From contig NZ_JAJCIC010000003.1 of NCBI RefSeq assembly GCF_020554865.1, positions 124,001 to 188,000 on the forward strand: a stretch of 64,000 nt of DNA, read 5' to 3'. Below the pieces are notes generated by a model that had not been told where the DNA came from, did no database searches, and was given only the letters and a program-made list of their open reading frames with translations. This DNA is from Lacrimispora sp. 210928-DFI.3.58. GTDB taxonomy: Bacteria > Bacillota > Clostridia > Lachnospirales > Lachnospiraceae. The position numbers and the translations under genes are program-made. Of the stretch, positions 35,575 through 43,861 are shown in pieces (within the stretch, counting starts at the first letter, position 1; each line of letters starts with the position of its first letter).

Positions 35575-36036
35575 ATGGAAATCGACAAGAAAAAATACGA
35601 GCAATATGTAAAAGAGATCACCCCAATACACAATCTCTGGGCCTCCATGGCAAAGGCCTTCCTCATAGGAGGCCTGATCTGCCTCCTGGGCCAATGTCTC
35701 ATGACCTTCATGACAGAGACCATGAAAATGGACAAGGAATCCGCCTCCGCCTGGACCTCCCTGGAGCTTATCCTCCTAAGCGTCCTTCTCACCGGCTTCA
35801 ACCTCTACCCCAAGCTTGTAAAATACGGCGGCGCCGGCGCCCTGGTCCCCATCACAGGCTTTGCCAATTCCGTGGTGGCGCCGGCGATTGAATTTCAGGC
35901 GGAAGGGCAGGTGTTCGGTGTCGGGTGTAAGATCTTTACCATCGCTGGGCCGGTGATTTTGTATGGGATATTGAGCAGTTGGGCGCTGGGAGTGGTTTAC
36001 TGGATTGGGGGGATGATGGGGATTTTTCAGATTTAA
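35575..36036 (+). CDS. spoVAC: Stage V sporulation protein AC
   Basis: The 153-residue protein has membrane segments at about 30-50 and 70-90 and the conserved C-terminus GVGCKIFTIAGPVILYGILS. SpoVAC is the mechanosensitive-channel-like core of the DPA channel. The base composition changes within the gene: C-rich third positions up to about 35880, then G/T-rich. The C-terminal 43 codons and the terminator recur as a diverged copy at 39.15-39.35 kb. The normal neighbours spoVAD and spoVAE are 18 kb away. Confidence 0.94.
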   Translation: MEIDKKKYEQYVKEITPIHNLWASMAKAFLIGGLICLLGQCLMTFMTETMKMDKESASAWTSLELILLSVLLTGFNLYPKLVKYGGAGALVPITGFANSVVAPAIEFQAEGQVFGVGCKIFTIAGPVILYGILSSWALGVVYWIGGMMGIFQI

Positions 36037-36056
36037 TACTATTTAAAGATTAAAAG

Positions 36057-36098
36057 CAAGACGATAGGACAGTATACGTTCAATTGTCTTGTTTTTTA
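36057..36098 (+). terminator. Terminator after spoVAC
   Basis: CAAGAC (36057-36062) and GTCTTG (36086-36091) flank a 23-base loop, followed by TTTTTT. It resembles the stronger hairpin at 39310-39348 behind the spoVAC-like fragment. The rest of the gap to 36280 holds a weaker hairpin near 36133-36167 and a TATAAT at about 36242 that may serve the next gene. Confidence 0.6.
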
Positions 36099-36279
36099 TT
36101 CGCAGAAAAGGCAATTCGTTAAGGAGAAAAGAGAAAACAGGCATCCGATGTTGAGGCGTCTGTTTTTCTGTATGGCATAGACAGAGGACAAATATTTATG
36201 TTCCCCAGTAAATTATCAGTAGGAATTTATAATTTTTTTGGTATAATAAAATCAGGAGCGCTGAGAGGAGAGTAGAATC

Positions 36280-37467
36280 ATGTATCTGAAACGTACCATA
36301 TATGACCGGCTTTTGGAATGGAAAAAAGATACGAGCCGGAGCACTCTGGAACTCAACGGCGCCAGGCAGGTAGGGAAGACCTATCTTATAAATAAATTTG
36401 CGGATGAAAATTTTGAACATAAGATATACATAAATCTGTTTGAACTTTCTGGGAAACAGTTTATGGAATGTTATCGGAAGGCAACGGAATTGATTCCAGG
36501 AAATGACCGGCCGGAAAATCCGCTTCATGATGCGTTTCGTCTCTATGATAAAACATTTAAGGATGAAGAGAATACGGTTATCATTATAGATGAGATACAG
36601 GAGTCCGCAGAGATTTATAACCGCATCAGTGAGTTTACCAGACAATTTAAAGCCTATTTTATGATTACCGGAAGTTATCTGGGAAGGGTGCTGGAGCCGG
36701 AATTTAAGTCTGCAGGCGGTGACATAACAAGACTTCAGATATACACGTTGTCTTTTAAAGAGTTTCTGGAGGCGCTGGATGAGGAACTTTATAAAAAGTA
36801 TCTTGATCTTCCTTTGCTTTCGGCAGATGAAAATAGGGCAGGTCTTTATGAACAACTGAAAGAAGTCTATGGCCTGTACTGTCAGATTGGCGGTTATCCT
36901 AAGGTGGTGGAAACGTATCTTAAAAAGAAAGATATGTTGGCGGCACAAGAAGAACTGGCTCGTATCATTCGGATTTTTTCGGAAGAATCTACGCGGTATT
37001 TCAGGAATATTACGGATGTCAGCATTTTTAGAGATATTCTTCCAGCCATTTGCCGCACACTGCTTCGTGAAAAGAAGGGGTTGGAGAAAGAAAGTATCCG
37101 TGAAGAACTACAGGAACCGGTAACAGAGCTTCATTCCAGTAACATCTCAAAAGAAACATGGAATCGCGCACTTAATTGGCTGTATCATTCCGGAATGATT
37201 GGTTATTGTGGAATAATGGAAGAAATGGATGATTTAGGTTTTAAGCAGGGAAGAAGATGTTTTTTTATGGATCTGGGTATTACCAGTTACTATTTGAAAC
37301 GCGCAGGAGCAACAGAGACGGCAATCGCTGATATTCTGAAAGAGAATTATGAGTATATCAATTTGATGAAACGGCAGGATTTTCAGGAAGAGGAAATCTT
37401 TGAGACGCCGCTATTTGCAATATACCGGGGCGAAGCAATGGGCGATAACCAGGTTGGATGGGTGTAA
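36280..37467 (+). CDS. AAA (AAA_14)-DUF4143 ATPase, C-terminally truncated
   Basis: The 395-residue protein has Walker A LNGARQVGKTYLI (about residue 27), Walker B TVIIIDEIQESAE (about 105), the sensor-like MITGSYLGRVLE, and a DUF4143-type region. Family members usually end with a nuclease-fold domain (FETPAFA... then EIDFF... and EVKAG). Here the sequence stops soon after IFETPLFAIYRGEAMGDNQV, so that domain is missing. The next ATPase gene begins directly. The function of this broad family is not established; the AT-rich codons suggest horizontal acquisition. Confidence 0.82.
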   Translation: MYLKRTIYDRLLEWKKDTSRSTLELNGARQVGKTYLINKFADENFEHKIYINLFELSGKQFMECYRKATELIPGNDRPENPLHDAFRLYDKTFKDEENTVIIIDEIQESAEIYNRISEFTRQFKAYFMITGSYLGRVLEPEFKSAGGDITRLQIYTLSFKEFLEALDEELYKKYLDLPLLSADENRAGLYEQLKEVYGLYCQIGGYPKVVETYLKKKDMLAAQEELARIIRIFSEESTRYFRNITDVSIFRDILPAICRTLLREKKGLEKESIREELQEPVTELHSSNISKETWNRALNWLYHSGMIGYCGIMEEMDDLGFKQGRRCFFMDLGITSYYLKRAGATETAIADILKENYEYINLMKRQDFQEEEIFETPLFAIYRGEAMGDNQVGWV

Positions 37468-37481
37468 AGGAGAGAAACAGA

Positions 37482-39071
37482 ATGGGAAGATTTGTAAATC
37501 CTGACAACAGTGCGTTTCAGGTAGCCTTGAATTCAAAGATATATGTAGATAAAACAGGGCTCCTTGAATATACGAACAGTGTTCTGAATACCACACAGGC
37601 ATTGATCTGCAACAGCAGGCCCCGCCGGTTTGGCAAGTCGATCACAGCCAATATGCTTACAGCCTATTACAGCAGGGGATGTGATTCGGAAAGAATGTTT
37701 GACGGGCTGGAAATCAGTAAAAGTGATACCTTTAAAAAACATTTGAATCAGTATGATGTGATTCATTTTGATGTGCAGTGGTGCATGGATCCGGCCGGTG
37801 GCCCTGAGAAAGTGATTTCCTATATCAAAAAAAGCATTATTGAGGAGTTACGGGAGATATATGGGGAAACTGTGTCCGACAGAATTACCTCTTTGGCTGA
37901 GGCTCTATCCTGCATCAATGCTGCAACAGGCAGAAAATTCATTATTATTATTGATGAGTGGGACGTACTGATCCGCGATGAAGCAGCAAATCAGGCTGTC
38001 CAGGAGGAGTATATTAACTTCCTGCGGGGATTGTTCAAGGGGACGGAGCCGACACGATTTATACAGCTTGCCTATTTGACTGGAATTCTGCCGATTAAAA
38101 AGGTGAAAACGCAGTCTGCACTCAATAATTTTGATGAGTTTACGATGCTGGATGCCAGTATTCTGGCACCATATATTGGTTTTACGGAAGAAGAAGTAAG
38201 TCATTTGTGCGCAGAATATGGACGGAACTTTGAAGAGGTGAAGCGTTGGTATGATGGATACCAGCTTGCAGGTTATCAGGTATATAATCCTAAAGCAGTT
38301 GTGAGCGTGATGCTCAGAGGAGATTTTCAGAGTTATTGGTCAAGTACAGGCTCTTACGAGGCAATTCTGCCGTTGATTAACATGGATTTTGACGGGCTAA
38401 GGGAATCGATTATTGAAATGCTGTCCGGTGCATCGGTGGAGGTTGGAGTAACATCGTTCCAAAACGATACGGTTAGTTTTGAAAATAAGGATGACATCCT
38501 TACCTATCTGATCCATCTCGGATATCTTGCTTATAATCAAAAGAGCCAGACTGCATTTATTCCAAATGAGGAAATTCGTCAGGAATTTATAACAGCAACC
38601 AGGCGTAAGAAGTGGAATGAGCTGATTGAATTTCAGCGGGAATCAGAAAAACTTCTTGAAGCAACGCTTGATATGGATGGAGAGGCAGTTGCTGAAGGTA
38701 TCGAAAAGATTCATGAGGACTATGTTTCAGCTATCCAGTACAATAACGAAAATTCTCTCAGCAGTGTGCTTGCAATCGCGTATTTAAGCTCTATGCAATA
38801 TTATTTTAAACCGATTCGGGAACTGCCGGCAGGGAGAGGATTTGCTGATTTTGTATTCCTTCCGAAAGCAGAGTATGCGGGGGATTACCCTGCGCTGCTG
38901 GTTGAACTGAAATGGAATAAAAATGCCAAAGCAGCGATTCAGCAGATCAAGGAAAAAAAGTATCCCCGTGCTCTTGAAGATTACGGGGGAGATGTGCTGC
39001 TTGTTGGAGTCAGCTATGACAAAAAAAGTAAGGAACATCAATGTGTGATTGAGAAATTTGAAAATCTTTAA
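37482..39071 (+). CDS. AAA-ATPase-like / PD-(D/E)XK nuclease family protein
   Basis: The protein has about 529 residues from ATG 37482 after AAAGGAGAGAAA. The N-terminal AAA_ATPase-like domain opens with VNPDNSAFQVALNSKIYVDK. Its P-loop SRPRRFGKSITANMLTAYYS (about residue 45-65) and IIIIDEWDVLIRDEA (Walker B, about 155) are intact. The C-terminal part has the PD-(D/E)XK pattern RGFADFVFLP ... PALLVELKWNKNAKAAIQQI (about 455-490). These proteins are abundant in gut Firmicutes and Bacteroidetes with unknown role; a mobile-element or defence link is often suspected. It lies between the spoVAC gene and its partial copy. Confidence 0.85.
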   Translation: MGRFVNPDNSAFQVALNSKIYVDKTGLLEYTNSVLNTTQALICNSRPRRFGKSITANMLTAYYSRGCDSERMFDGLEISKSDTFKKHLNQYDVIHFDVQWCMDPAGGPEKVISYIKKSIIEELREIYGETVSDRITSLAEALSCINAATGRKFIIIIDEWDVLIRDEAANQAVQEEYINFLRGLFKGTEPTRFIQLAYLTGILPIKKVKTQSALNNFDEFTMLDASILAPYIGFTEEEVSHLCAEYGRNFEEVKRWYDGYQLAGYQVYNPKAVVSVMLRGDFQSYWSSTGSYEAILPLINMDFDGLRESIIEMLSGASVEVGVTSFQNDTVSFENKDDILTYLIHLGYLAYNQKSQTAFIPNEEIRQEFITATRRKKWNELIEFQRESEKLLEATLDMDGEAVAEGIEKIHEDYVSAIQYNNENSLSSVLAIAYLSSMQYYFKPIRELPAGRGFADFVFLPKAEYAGDYPALLVELKWNKNAKAAIQQIKEKKYPRALEDYGGDVLLVGVSYDKKSKEHQCVIEKFENL

Positions 39072-39092
39072 AAAACAAGAATCAATAGAAAT

Positions 39093-39284
39093 ATGTCAAA
39101 AGGATATTTCAGGCAGACATTGAAAAATTTTTTTGGTCCTATATTGACACACTCGGAGGGAGAGGTCTTAGGCGTTGGCTGCAAGATATTTACTATTGCG
39201 GGGCCGGTGATTTTGTATGGGATATTGTCGAGTTGGGCGTTGGGGTTAATTTATTGGGTTGGACAGGCAATAGGGATGCTTTGA
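39093..39284 (+). pseudogene. Diverged duplicate of the spoVAC 3' end
   Basis: The last 43 codons (EGEVLGVGCKIFTIAGPVIL and onward) repeat the C-terminus of the SpoVAC encoded at 35575-36036. DNA identity is roughly three quarters and a stretch of 27 bases is identical (39201-39227 and 35947-35973). The first 20 codons are unrelated to SpoVAC. The downstream hairpin is also shared, so the duplicated unit is gene end plus terminator. It may be a displaced original 3' end or a relic of a second spoVAC. Confidence 0.78.
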
Positions 39285-39309
39285 TATTTGAATATTGGTA
39301 TTTGTTTGG

Positions 39310-39352
39310 GAGCAAGGCAATGAATGGAAACGTTTGGTTGTCTTGCTCTTTT
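39310..39352 (+). terminator. Hairpin terminator after the spoVAC-like fragment
   Basis: GAGCAAGGCAA (39310-39320) pairs with TTGTCTTGCTC (39338-39348) with one G-T pair, then TTTTG. It is related to the terminator behind spoVAC. Confidence 0.75.
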
Positions 39353-39379
39353 GAAATTTTGTAACGAAAGGATAAAAAC

Positions 39380-39433
39380 TCGCTCATTTTTTTGCGGCTA
39401 CTCTTGCATAATTCGCTCATTTTTTTGTATAAT
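39380..39433 (+). promoter_or_regulatory. Promoter with two 15-bp operator-like direct repeats
   Basis: TCGCTCATTTTTTTG occurs at 39380-39394 and again at 39413-39427, exactly 33 bases apart (about three helical turns). TTGCAT (39404-39409) lies between them and TATAAT (39428-39433) directly abuts the second copy, giving an 18-base spacer. This looks like a regulated promoter for the AAA-DUF4143 gene. Confidence 0.6.
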
Positions 39434-39459
39434 AGGAATAGCAGAGAGGAGGGATGTAC

Positions 39460-40824
39460 ATGGTTGAGGTTTATTTGAAGCGGCGAATCGACAATTATCT
39501 GACTTTATGGAAGAAAGATTCCAATCGTAAACCGTTGATTGTAAAAGGGCCGAGACAGGTAGGGAAAACAGAGTCTATACTGCATTTTGCCACAGAAAAC
39601 TATAAAAATATTATTTATATTAATTTTGTTGAAGAACCAAAGTACAAACTGATTACAGAGGATGGATATAAAACGGAAGATATTATTCGGAATATTTCGC
39701 GTATGGATCCAACCAAAAGGTTTGAGCCTGGGGAAACACTCATTTTTTTTGATGAGCTGCAGGAGTATCCGGAGATTTCGACATCATTGAAGTTCTTTAA
39801 AATTGACAATCGTTTTGATGTAATCTGCAGTGGTTCCCTGTTGGGTATTCACTACAAACGAATTGAGAGTAACAGTGTCGGATATAAAACAGATTATAAT
39901 ATGTTTTCTATGGATTTTGAAGAATTTTTGTGGGCAAAAGGATATGGCAAGGCGGACATTGAAGACATGCTATGGCATATGAAAATGCAAAAGGCTTTTA
40001 ATGAGATGGAAATGTCGGTGTACAGCAGATTGTTTCTGGATTACTGTATCCTGGGAGGTATGCCGGCTGTCGCAAGAGAATATATTATGCGGGGAACCTT
40101 TGAAGGAACGCTGGATATTCAGCGGCAGCTTCTGGAAGATTATAGAGAGGATATTCGCAAATATGCCGAGGGTATGGATCAGGCACGGATTCTTAATGTG
40201 TTTGAGCAGATTCCAATACAGCTTGCAAAGGATAACAAGAAGTTTCAGATTTCTAAAGTTGCAAAGGGCGCCAGATTCAAAGATTACCGGGGATGTATTG
40301 AATGGCTGAAAGATGCAGGAATCATCAATATCTGCTGTTGTCTCAATTATCCAGAGCTTCCCCTTCGCGGCAATTATGATGACACAAAATATAAGCTCTA
40401 TTTTTTTGATACAGGGCTTTTCGTTGCTATGCTGGATGAAGAAGCGCAGGAGGATCTGCGGGCTAATAGAAACCTTGGTGTTTACAAGGGAGCTTTGTAT
40501 GAAAATATCGTGGGAGAAGCATTAACCAAATGTGGGTATGATTTATATTACTACAAAAGGGAAGATTCCACGTTGGAAGAAGATTTTTTTGTAAGAACTC
40601 AGAAAAATCTGCTGCCTGTGGAGGTAAAAGCAAAGCGTGGTACGGCGAAATCCCTCAGAACATTGATTCAAAGTGAAAAGTATCCTGATATACAGTGCGG
40701 CATAAAATTTACTGCCGGGAATATTGGATACAGTGATAGTATTTATACATTTCCGTACTTTTGTACGTTCCTGTTAAGAGAATATTTAAAGCAGGATGGT
40801 CCTGCACTTTCTATGAAGGAGTGA
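39460..40824 (+). CDS. AAA (AAA_14)-DUF4143 ATPase, full length
   Basis: The protein has about 454 residues; ATG 39460 is preferred because GAGGAGGG is eight bases upstream, with ATG 39454 as the alternative. Walker A is VKGPRQVGKTESILHFAT (about residue 30), Walker B TLIFFDELQEYPEI (about 90), and SGSLLGIHYKR the sensor. The C-terminal restriction-endonuclease-like domain is complete (DLYYYKREDSTLEEDFFVRT, LLPVEVKAKRGTAKSLRTL). Unlike the gene at 36280 it is intact. The role of the family is unknown. It lies upstream of the Pepco/caspase-Hsp70 operon, separated by about 115 bases. Confidence 0.86.
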   Translation: MVEVYLKRRIDNYLTLWKKDSNRKPLIVKGPRQVGKTESILHFATENYKNIIYINFVEEPKYKLITEDGYKTEDIIRNISRMDPTKRFEPGETLIFFDELQEYPEISTSLKFFKIDNRFDVICSGSLLGIHYKRIESNSVGYKTDYNMFSMDFEEFLWAKGYGKADIEDMLWHMKMQKAFNEMEMSVYSRLFLDYCILGGMPAVAREYIMRGTFEGTLDIQRQLLEDYREDIRKYAEGMDQARILNVFEQIPIQLAKDNKKFQISKVAKGARFKDYRGCIEWLKDAGIINICCCLNYPELPLRGNYDDTKYKLYFFDTGLFVAMLDEEAQEDLRANRNLGVYKGALYENIVGEALTKCGYDLYYYKREDSTLEEDFFVRTQKNLLPVEVKAKRGTAKSLRTLIQSEKYPDIQCGIKFTAGNIGYSDSIYTFPYFCTFLLREYLKQDGPALSMKE

Positions 40825-40940
40825 TGAATTTATTCCCGCTTGAAATCTTATGAAGGCGGAAAATGTATGCAATGTATCAGATGGTGTTTTAGTGGAGGAA
40901 ATATATGAGTGAACCTATTATTTGACAAAGGAGAGTAATC

Positions 40941-41279
40941 ATGTTGAAAACCAGTAAAAATGACTATGAAATATCAATTTTAGGTTATGGAGGGCCCTCT
41001 TCCGATGGAAGCAAAGGATTAGCAGAGGCTGTAGGGGGAAGAGTGCGGTCAAAGTATAAGGTTAATGCGGAATACTTGTCAGCAAATGTCCGGCAGTTCT
41101 GCCAAAATTGGATGCATATTCTGGATGGCATGGATTTTGGAAGCTCGGAGTATGAGCTGGATGAATTTGAAGTCTCCGTTGAGGTTTCGGCGGAAGGAGA
41201 GGTGAGTCTGATCGGCTCTGTCAGTGCGGGAATGTCAGGCGGCATTACCCTTACATTTAAAAGGAAAAAAGAAAAATGA
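40941..41279 (+). CDS. Small Pepco/Trypco-like effector-associated protein
   Basis: The 112-residue protein starts after CAAAGGAGAG. A helical N-terminal part (NAEYLSANVRQFCQNWMHIL) leads to a beta-rich end, DEFEVSVEVSAEGEVSLIGS then GGITLTFKRK. This layout matches the small domains described as trypsin- or peptidase-co-occurring (Trypco, Pepco) in predicted bacterial conflict systems, from memory of their conserved 'EVEVSVEVSAKGEVSLLG' style core. Its stop overlaps the start of the caspase-Hsp70 gene (ATGA), so the two are translationally coupled. A partner or adaptor role is inferred. Confidence 0.68.
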   Translation: MLKTSKNDYEISILGYGGPSSDGSKGLAEAVGGRVRSKYKVNAEYLSANVRQFCQNWMHILDGMDFGSSEYELDEFEVSVEVSAEGEVSLIGSVSAGMSGGITLTFKRKKEK

Positions 41280-43696
41280 ATGCAGCATTTCTGATTTCAT
41301 GCAGTACTTACGGAGATCCCCGGATTTCCGCCCTGAAATACCCGGAAAATGACCGGGAGCTTATGCGTACCTCTCTGGTAAACTATTGCCGCTTAAAGGA
41401 GGAAGAGATATTTACAATATCATCAGGTACAGACAAGAGCGGCTGCAGGTCCGAAAGAAACGCTGTCATTTCTTTTTTGTGCAAGAAAAAAGAAGAATTA
41501 ACTGATTGCGGGATCAACAACCTGATCGTTTATTTCAGCGGTCACGGTTTTCATTCAGGGCTGGACGGCCATGATTATATTGCATTAGGAGATGCCTGTC
41601 TGGATTATCTGGAGGAAACATCCATTTCCTTAGAATTGCTGTGCCGGATATTGAAAGGCTTTGACGCATGCCATATCATTTTGTTCATTGATGCCTGTAA
41701 GTCTGTAGTATATTCCAAAGCCCCCTGTTTCAGCCGGGATTATGAACCGGATAGAGAATACCTAAAAGGGATCTCCGTGTTCTTTTCCTGCAGTGCAAAC
41801 CAGGAGGCCTTTGAATCGAAGAAACTGGGGGCGAGCATCTTTACCTATTGCCTGACAGAGGCTCTGAGTGAAAAAGGAAAATGCAGAACAGTCAGAGAAT
41901 TGAATGGTTATTTAAAAACAGAGGTTCCACTATTATGTCAAAAATGCGGAAAAAAAATACAGAACCCCTATATTTCTGTTGAAGATATATCCCTGGCTGA
42001 TGTGAATCTGCTTTGTGAAATAACGCTTCATTCCTTCAGAGACATGAGTCAGGGCATAAGCTGGTTCGGGAAAAAAATAAGCGAGGATATTATCTTTGCG
42101 CTGGATTTTGGTTCTTCAAAAACGATCCTGGGCGTAGCGGTGGAGGAGACGATTTACTTCCTGCCTTCTCTGTCAGAAAGCATCTATATTCCCACATGGA
42201 TCAGCTTTGACAAATATCTGAACTATTGGACAGGGGAGGATGCGCAAAGGAAGTCTGATGAAAACAGCTATGTTACGATCAATGATTTTAAGCGGTATCT
42301 GGGAACAGGAAAAGAATACCAGGTATTTGATGTCAGCCTGCCTGTTGAAATCGTAGCTTTGCTGTATATAAAATCGATCATGAAAAGGGGAGAGCAGTAT
42401 TTCGGTATAAAAGTGAAGCACTGCATGATAGCGACGCCTGGCAATTTTGGATTTCAGCAGAATAATGCCTTAGAGGCAGTGATCATGTATACGGGAGCCA
42501 AATTGATACGTTCAATCGGTGAACCCTGCTGTGCGGGCTTGAATTATCCTTACATTCAAAGGGAAAGAGCTTATGACAAGATTCTTGTAGTGGATATGGG
42601 CGGAGGAACTACGGATCTCTCTGTTATGGAAGCAGGAGATGGCGTGCTGGAGACGCTTTTCGTGGCAGGGGATAATGAGGTGGGCGGTCTGGATTATGAC
42701 AGAGTGCTCTATGATCACATTCTTCAAAGTATAAAAGCCGGTCTGCCCGAAGCCAGGATTGATGACAAAGTCATGTCAAATATCTTGAAGGAAGCGGAAG
42801 CGGTCAAGAAAAAATTGAGCAAAAGGGAAAGGGCTGAGCTATTGATCAGCGATCTAGAGGATGAAAAGGGCTTTTTGGTGGACTTCTCCGTTGATATAAG
42901 CCGAAAGGAATTTGCAGAGCTTACGAATGCCCTAAACAAAAAAATAGAGCATTTGCTGAAAAATGTTCAAAGCTTTCTTTCAGATAATGACATGGTGATC
43001 GATTCCATTTTATTGGGAGGTTTGGGGACAAGGATATGTTCTGTTACAGAGCTTATAAAAACATTCTTTCCTGATGTAGACATCATAGACCGGTATTGCG
43101 AGAATGCAGTTATTTTAGGATTGTGTAATTATGCAGGCCTCCTCAGCGGATTGAAGCCCTATGGAGGAATGAAAGAAGAAGCATATAACATATTGTTACT
43201 TGATAATTTGTATTATGGATTAGAAATAGGGCCTGATGATGAACATAACGATATTTTATGTGATGTTGGAATAAGCGTTCCTTTCTTTCATTATCAGAAT
43301 TATGGAAATGCTGAATCAGAGGAGTGGACCAGCAATATAGCAGAGTATGGAAAGCTTCATAGGAGGGAGCTTGACCGTATCTGTACGCTGAAAGCATTTT
43401 ATAGCAATGGTGCCTGTGAGGTCATATGTACCTTTGACCAAATGCTCAGAGTTTCTGATTTTGTAAATGGAGAAGTGGAGATCATCATTGATGTGGACGC
43501 TAACAGAACCGTTTTATTTACAATAGCCGTCAAATCCATCAAAAAGATCATGAAGATACAGATCAATAACTTTTTTTCCGAAAGTAAGTTCTACCATGAC
43601 GAGCTGCTGCAATGCGGAGGTGATTACGAAAAAGGGATTGGGAAGAATTCAATATTTAGGGAGTATGAAGAAAAGGTATTTCATATCTGCCGCTGA
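41276..43696 (+). CDS. Caspase-like (C14) protease fused to an Hsp70-type ATPase
   Basis: The chain has 806 residues. Residues about 1-235 form a caspase/metacaspase-like domain: AFLISCSTYGD, KYPENDRELMRTSL, the catalytic histidine in VYFSGHG (His90) and the catalytic cysteine in LFIDACKS (Cys141). From about residue 268 an Hsp70/actin-like ATPase follows: phosphate-1 IIFALDFGSSKTILGVAV, connect-1 GEPCCAGLNY, phosphate-2 ILVVDMGGGTTDLSVME (about 435) and adenosine DSILLGGLGTR (about 575). A beta-rich C-terminal region (about 690-780) stands where Hsp70 has its substrate-binding domain. There is no signal peptide or membrane segment. A chaperone-like sensor driving a suicide protease is inferred. 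Confidence 0.88.
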   Translation: MNAAFLISCSTYGDPRISALKYPENDRELMRTSLVNYCRLKEEEIFTISSGTDKSGCRSERNAVISFLCKKKEELTDCGINNLIVYFSGHGFHSGLDGHDYIALGDACLDYLEETSISLELLCRILKGFDACHIILFIDACKSVVYSKAPCFSRDYEPDREYLKGISVFFSCSANQEAFESKKLGASIFTYCLTEALSEKGKCRTVRELNGYLKTEVPLLCQKCGKKIQNPYISVEDISLADVNLLCEITLHSFRDMSQGISWFGKKISEDIIFALDFGSSKTILGVAVEETIYFLPSLSESIYIPTWISFDKYLNYWTGEDAQRKSDENSYVTINDFKRYLGTGKEYQVFDVSLPVEIVALLYIKSIMKRGEQYFGIKVKHCMIATPGNFGFQQNNALEAVIMYTGAKLIRSIGEPCCAGLNYPYIQRERAYDKILVVDMGGGTTDLSVMEAGDGVLETLFVAGDNEVGGLDYDRVLYDHILQSIKAGLPEARIDDKVMSNILKEAEAVKKKLSKRERAELLISDLEDEKGFLVDFSVDISRKEFAELTNALNKKIEHLLKNVQSFLSDNDMVIDSILLGGLGTRICSVTELIKTFFPDVDIIDRYCENAVILGLCNYAGLLSGLKPYGGMKEEAYNILLLDNLYYGLEIGPDDEHNDILCDVGISVPFFHYQNYGNAESEEWTSNIAEYGKLHRRELDRICTLKAFYSNGACEVICTFDQMLRVSDFVNGEVEIIIDVDANRTVLFTIAVKSIKKIMKIQINNFFSESKFYHDELLQCGGDYEKGIGKNSIFREYEEKVFHICR

Positions 43697-43861
43697 TCCT
43701 TGTCCGGAAGCCTAAGGTCCCCCGGGAAGAGCTGTCATAAAAAAGAAAGGGCGAAGACACGAATAGAGAGGCTGAGATTTTCCCAAACTATCTAAAAACG
43801 AACAAAATCAAAATTAACAAAAACGGTCCTGCAGCTGCTTGACCTTGAAGGAGGCATAGAC

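Noticed and set aside
40905..40925. Six-codon frame MSEPII with a good GGAGG site before the Pepco-like gene
   Set aside because: Too short to judge; could be a leader peptide or chance.
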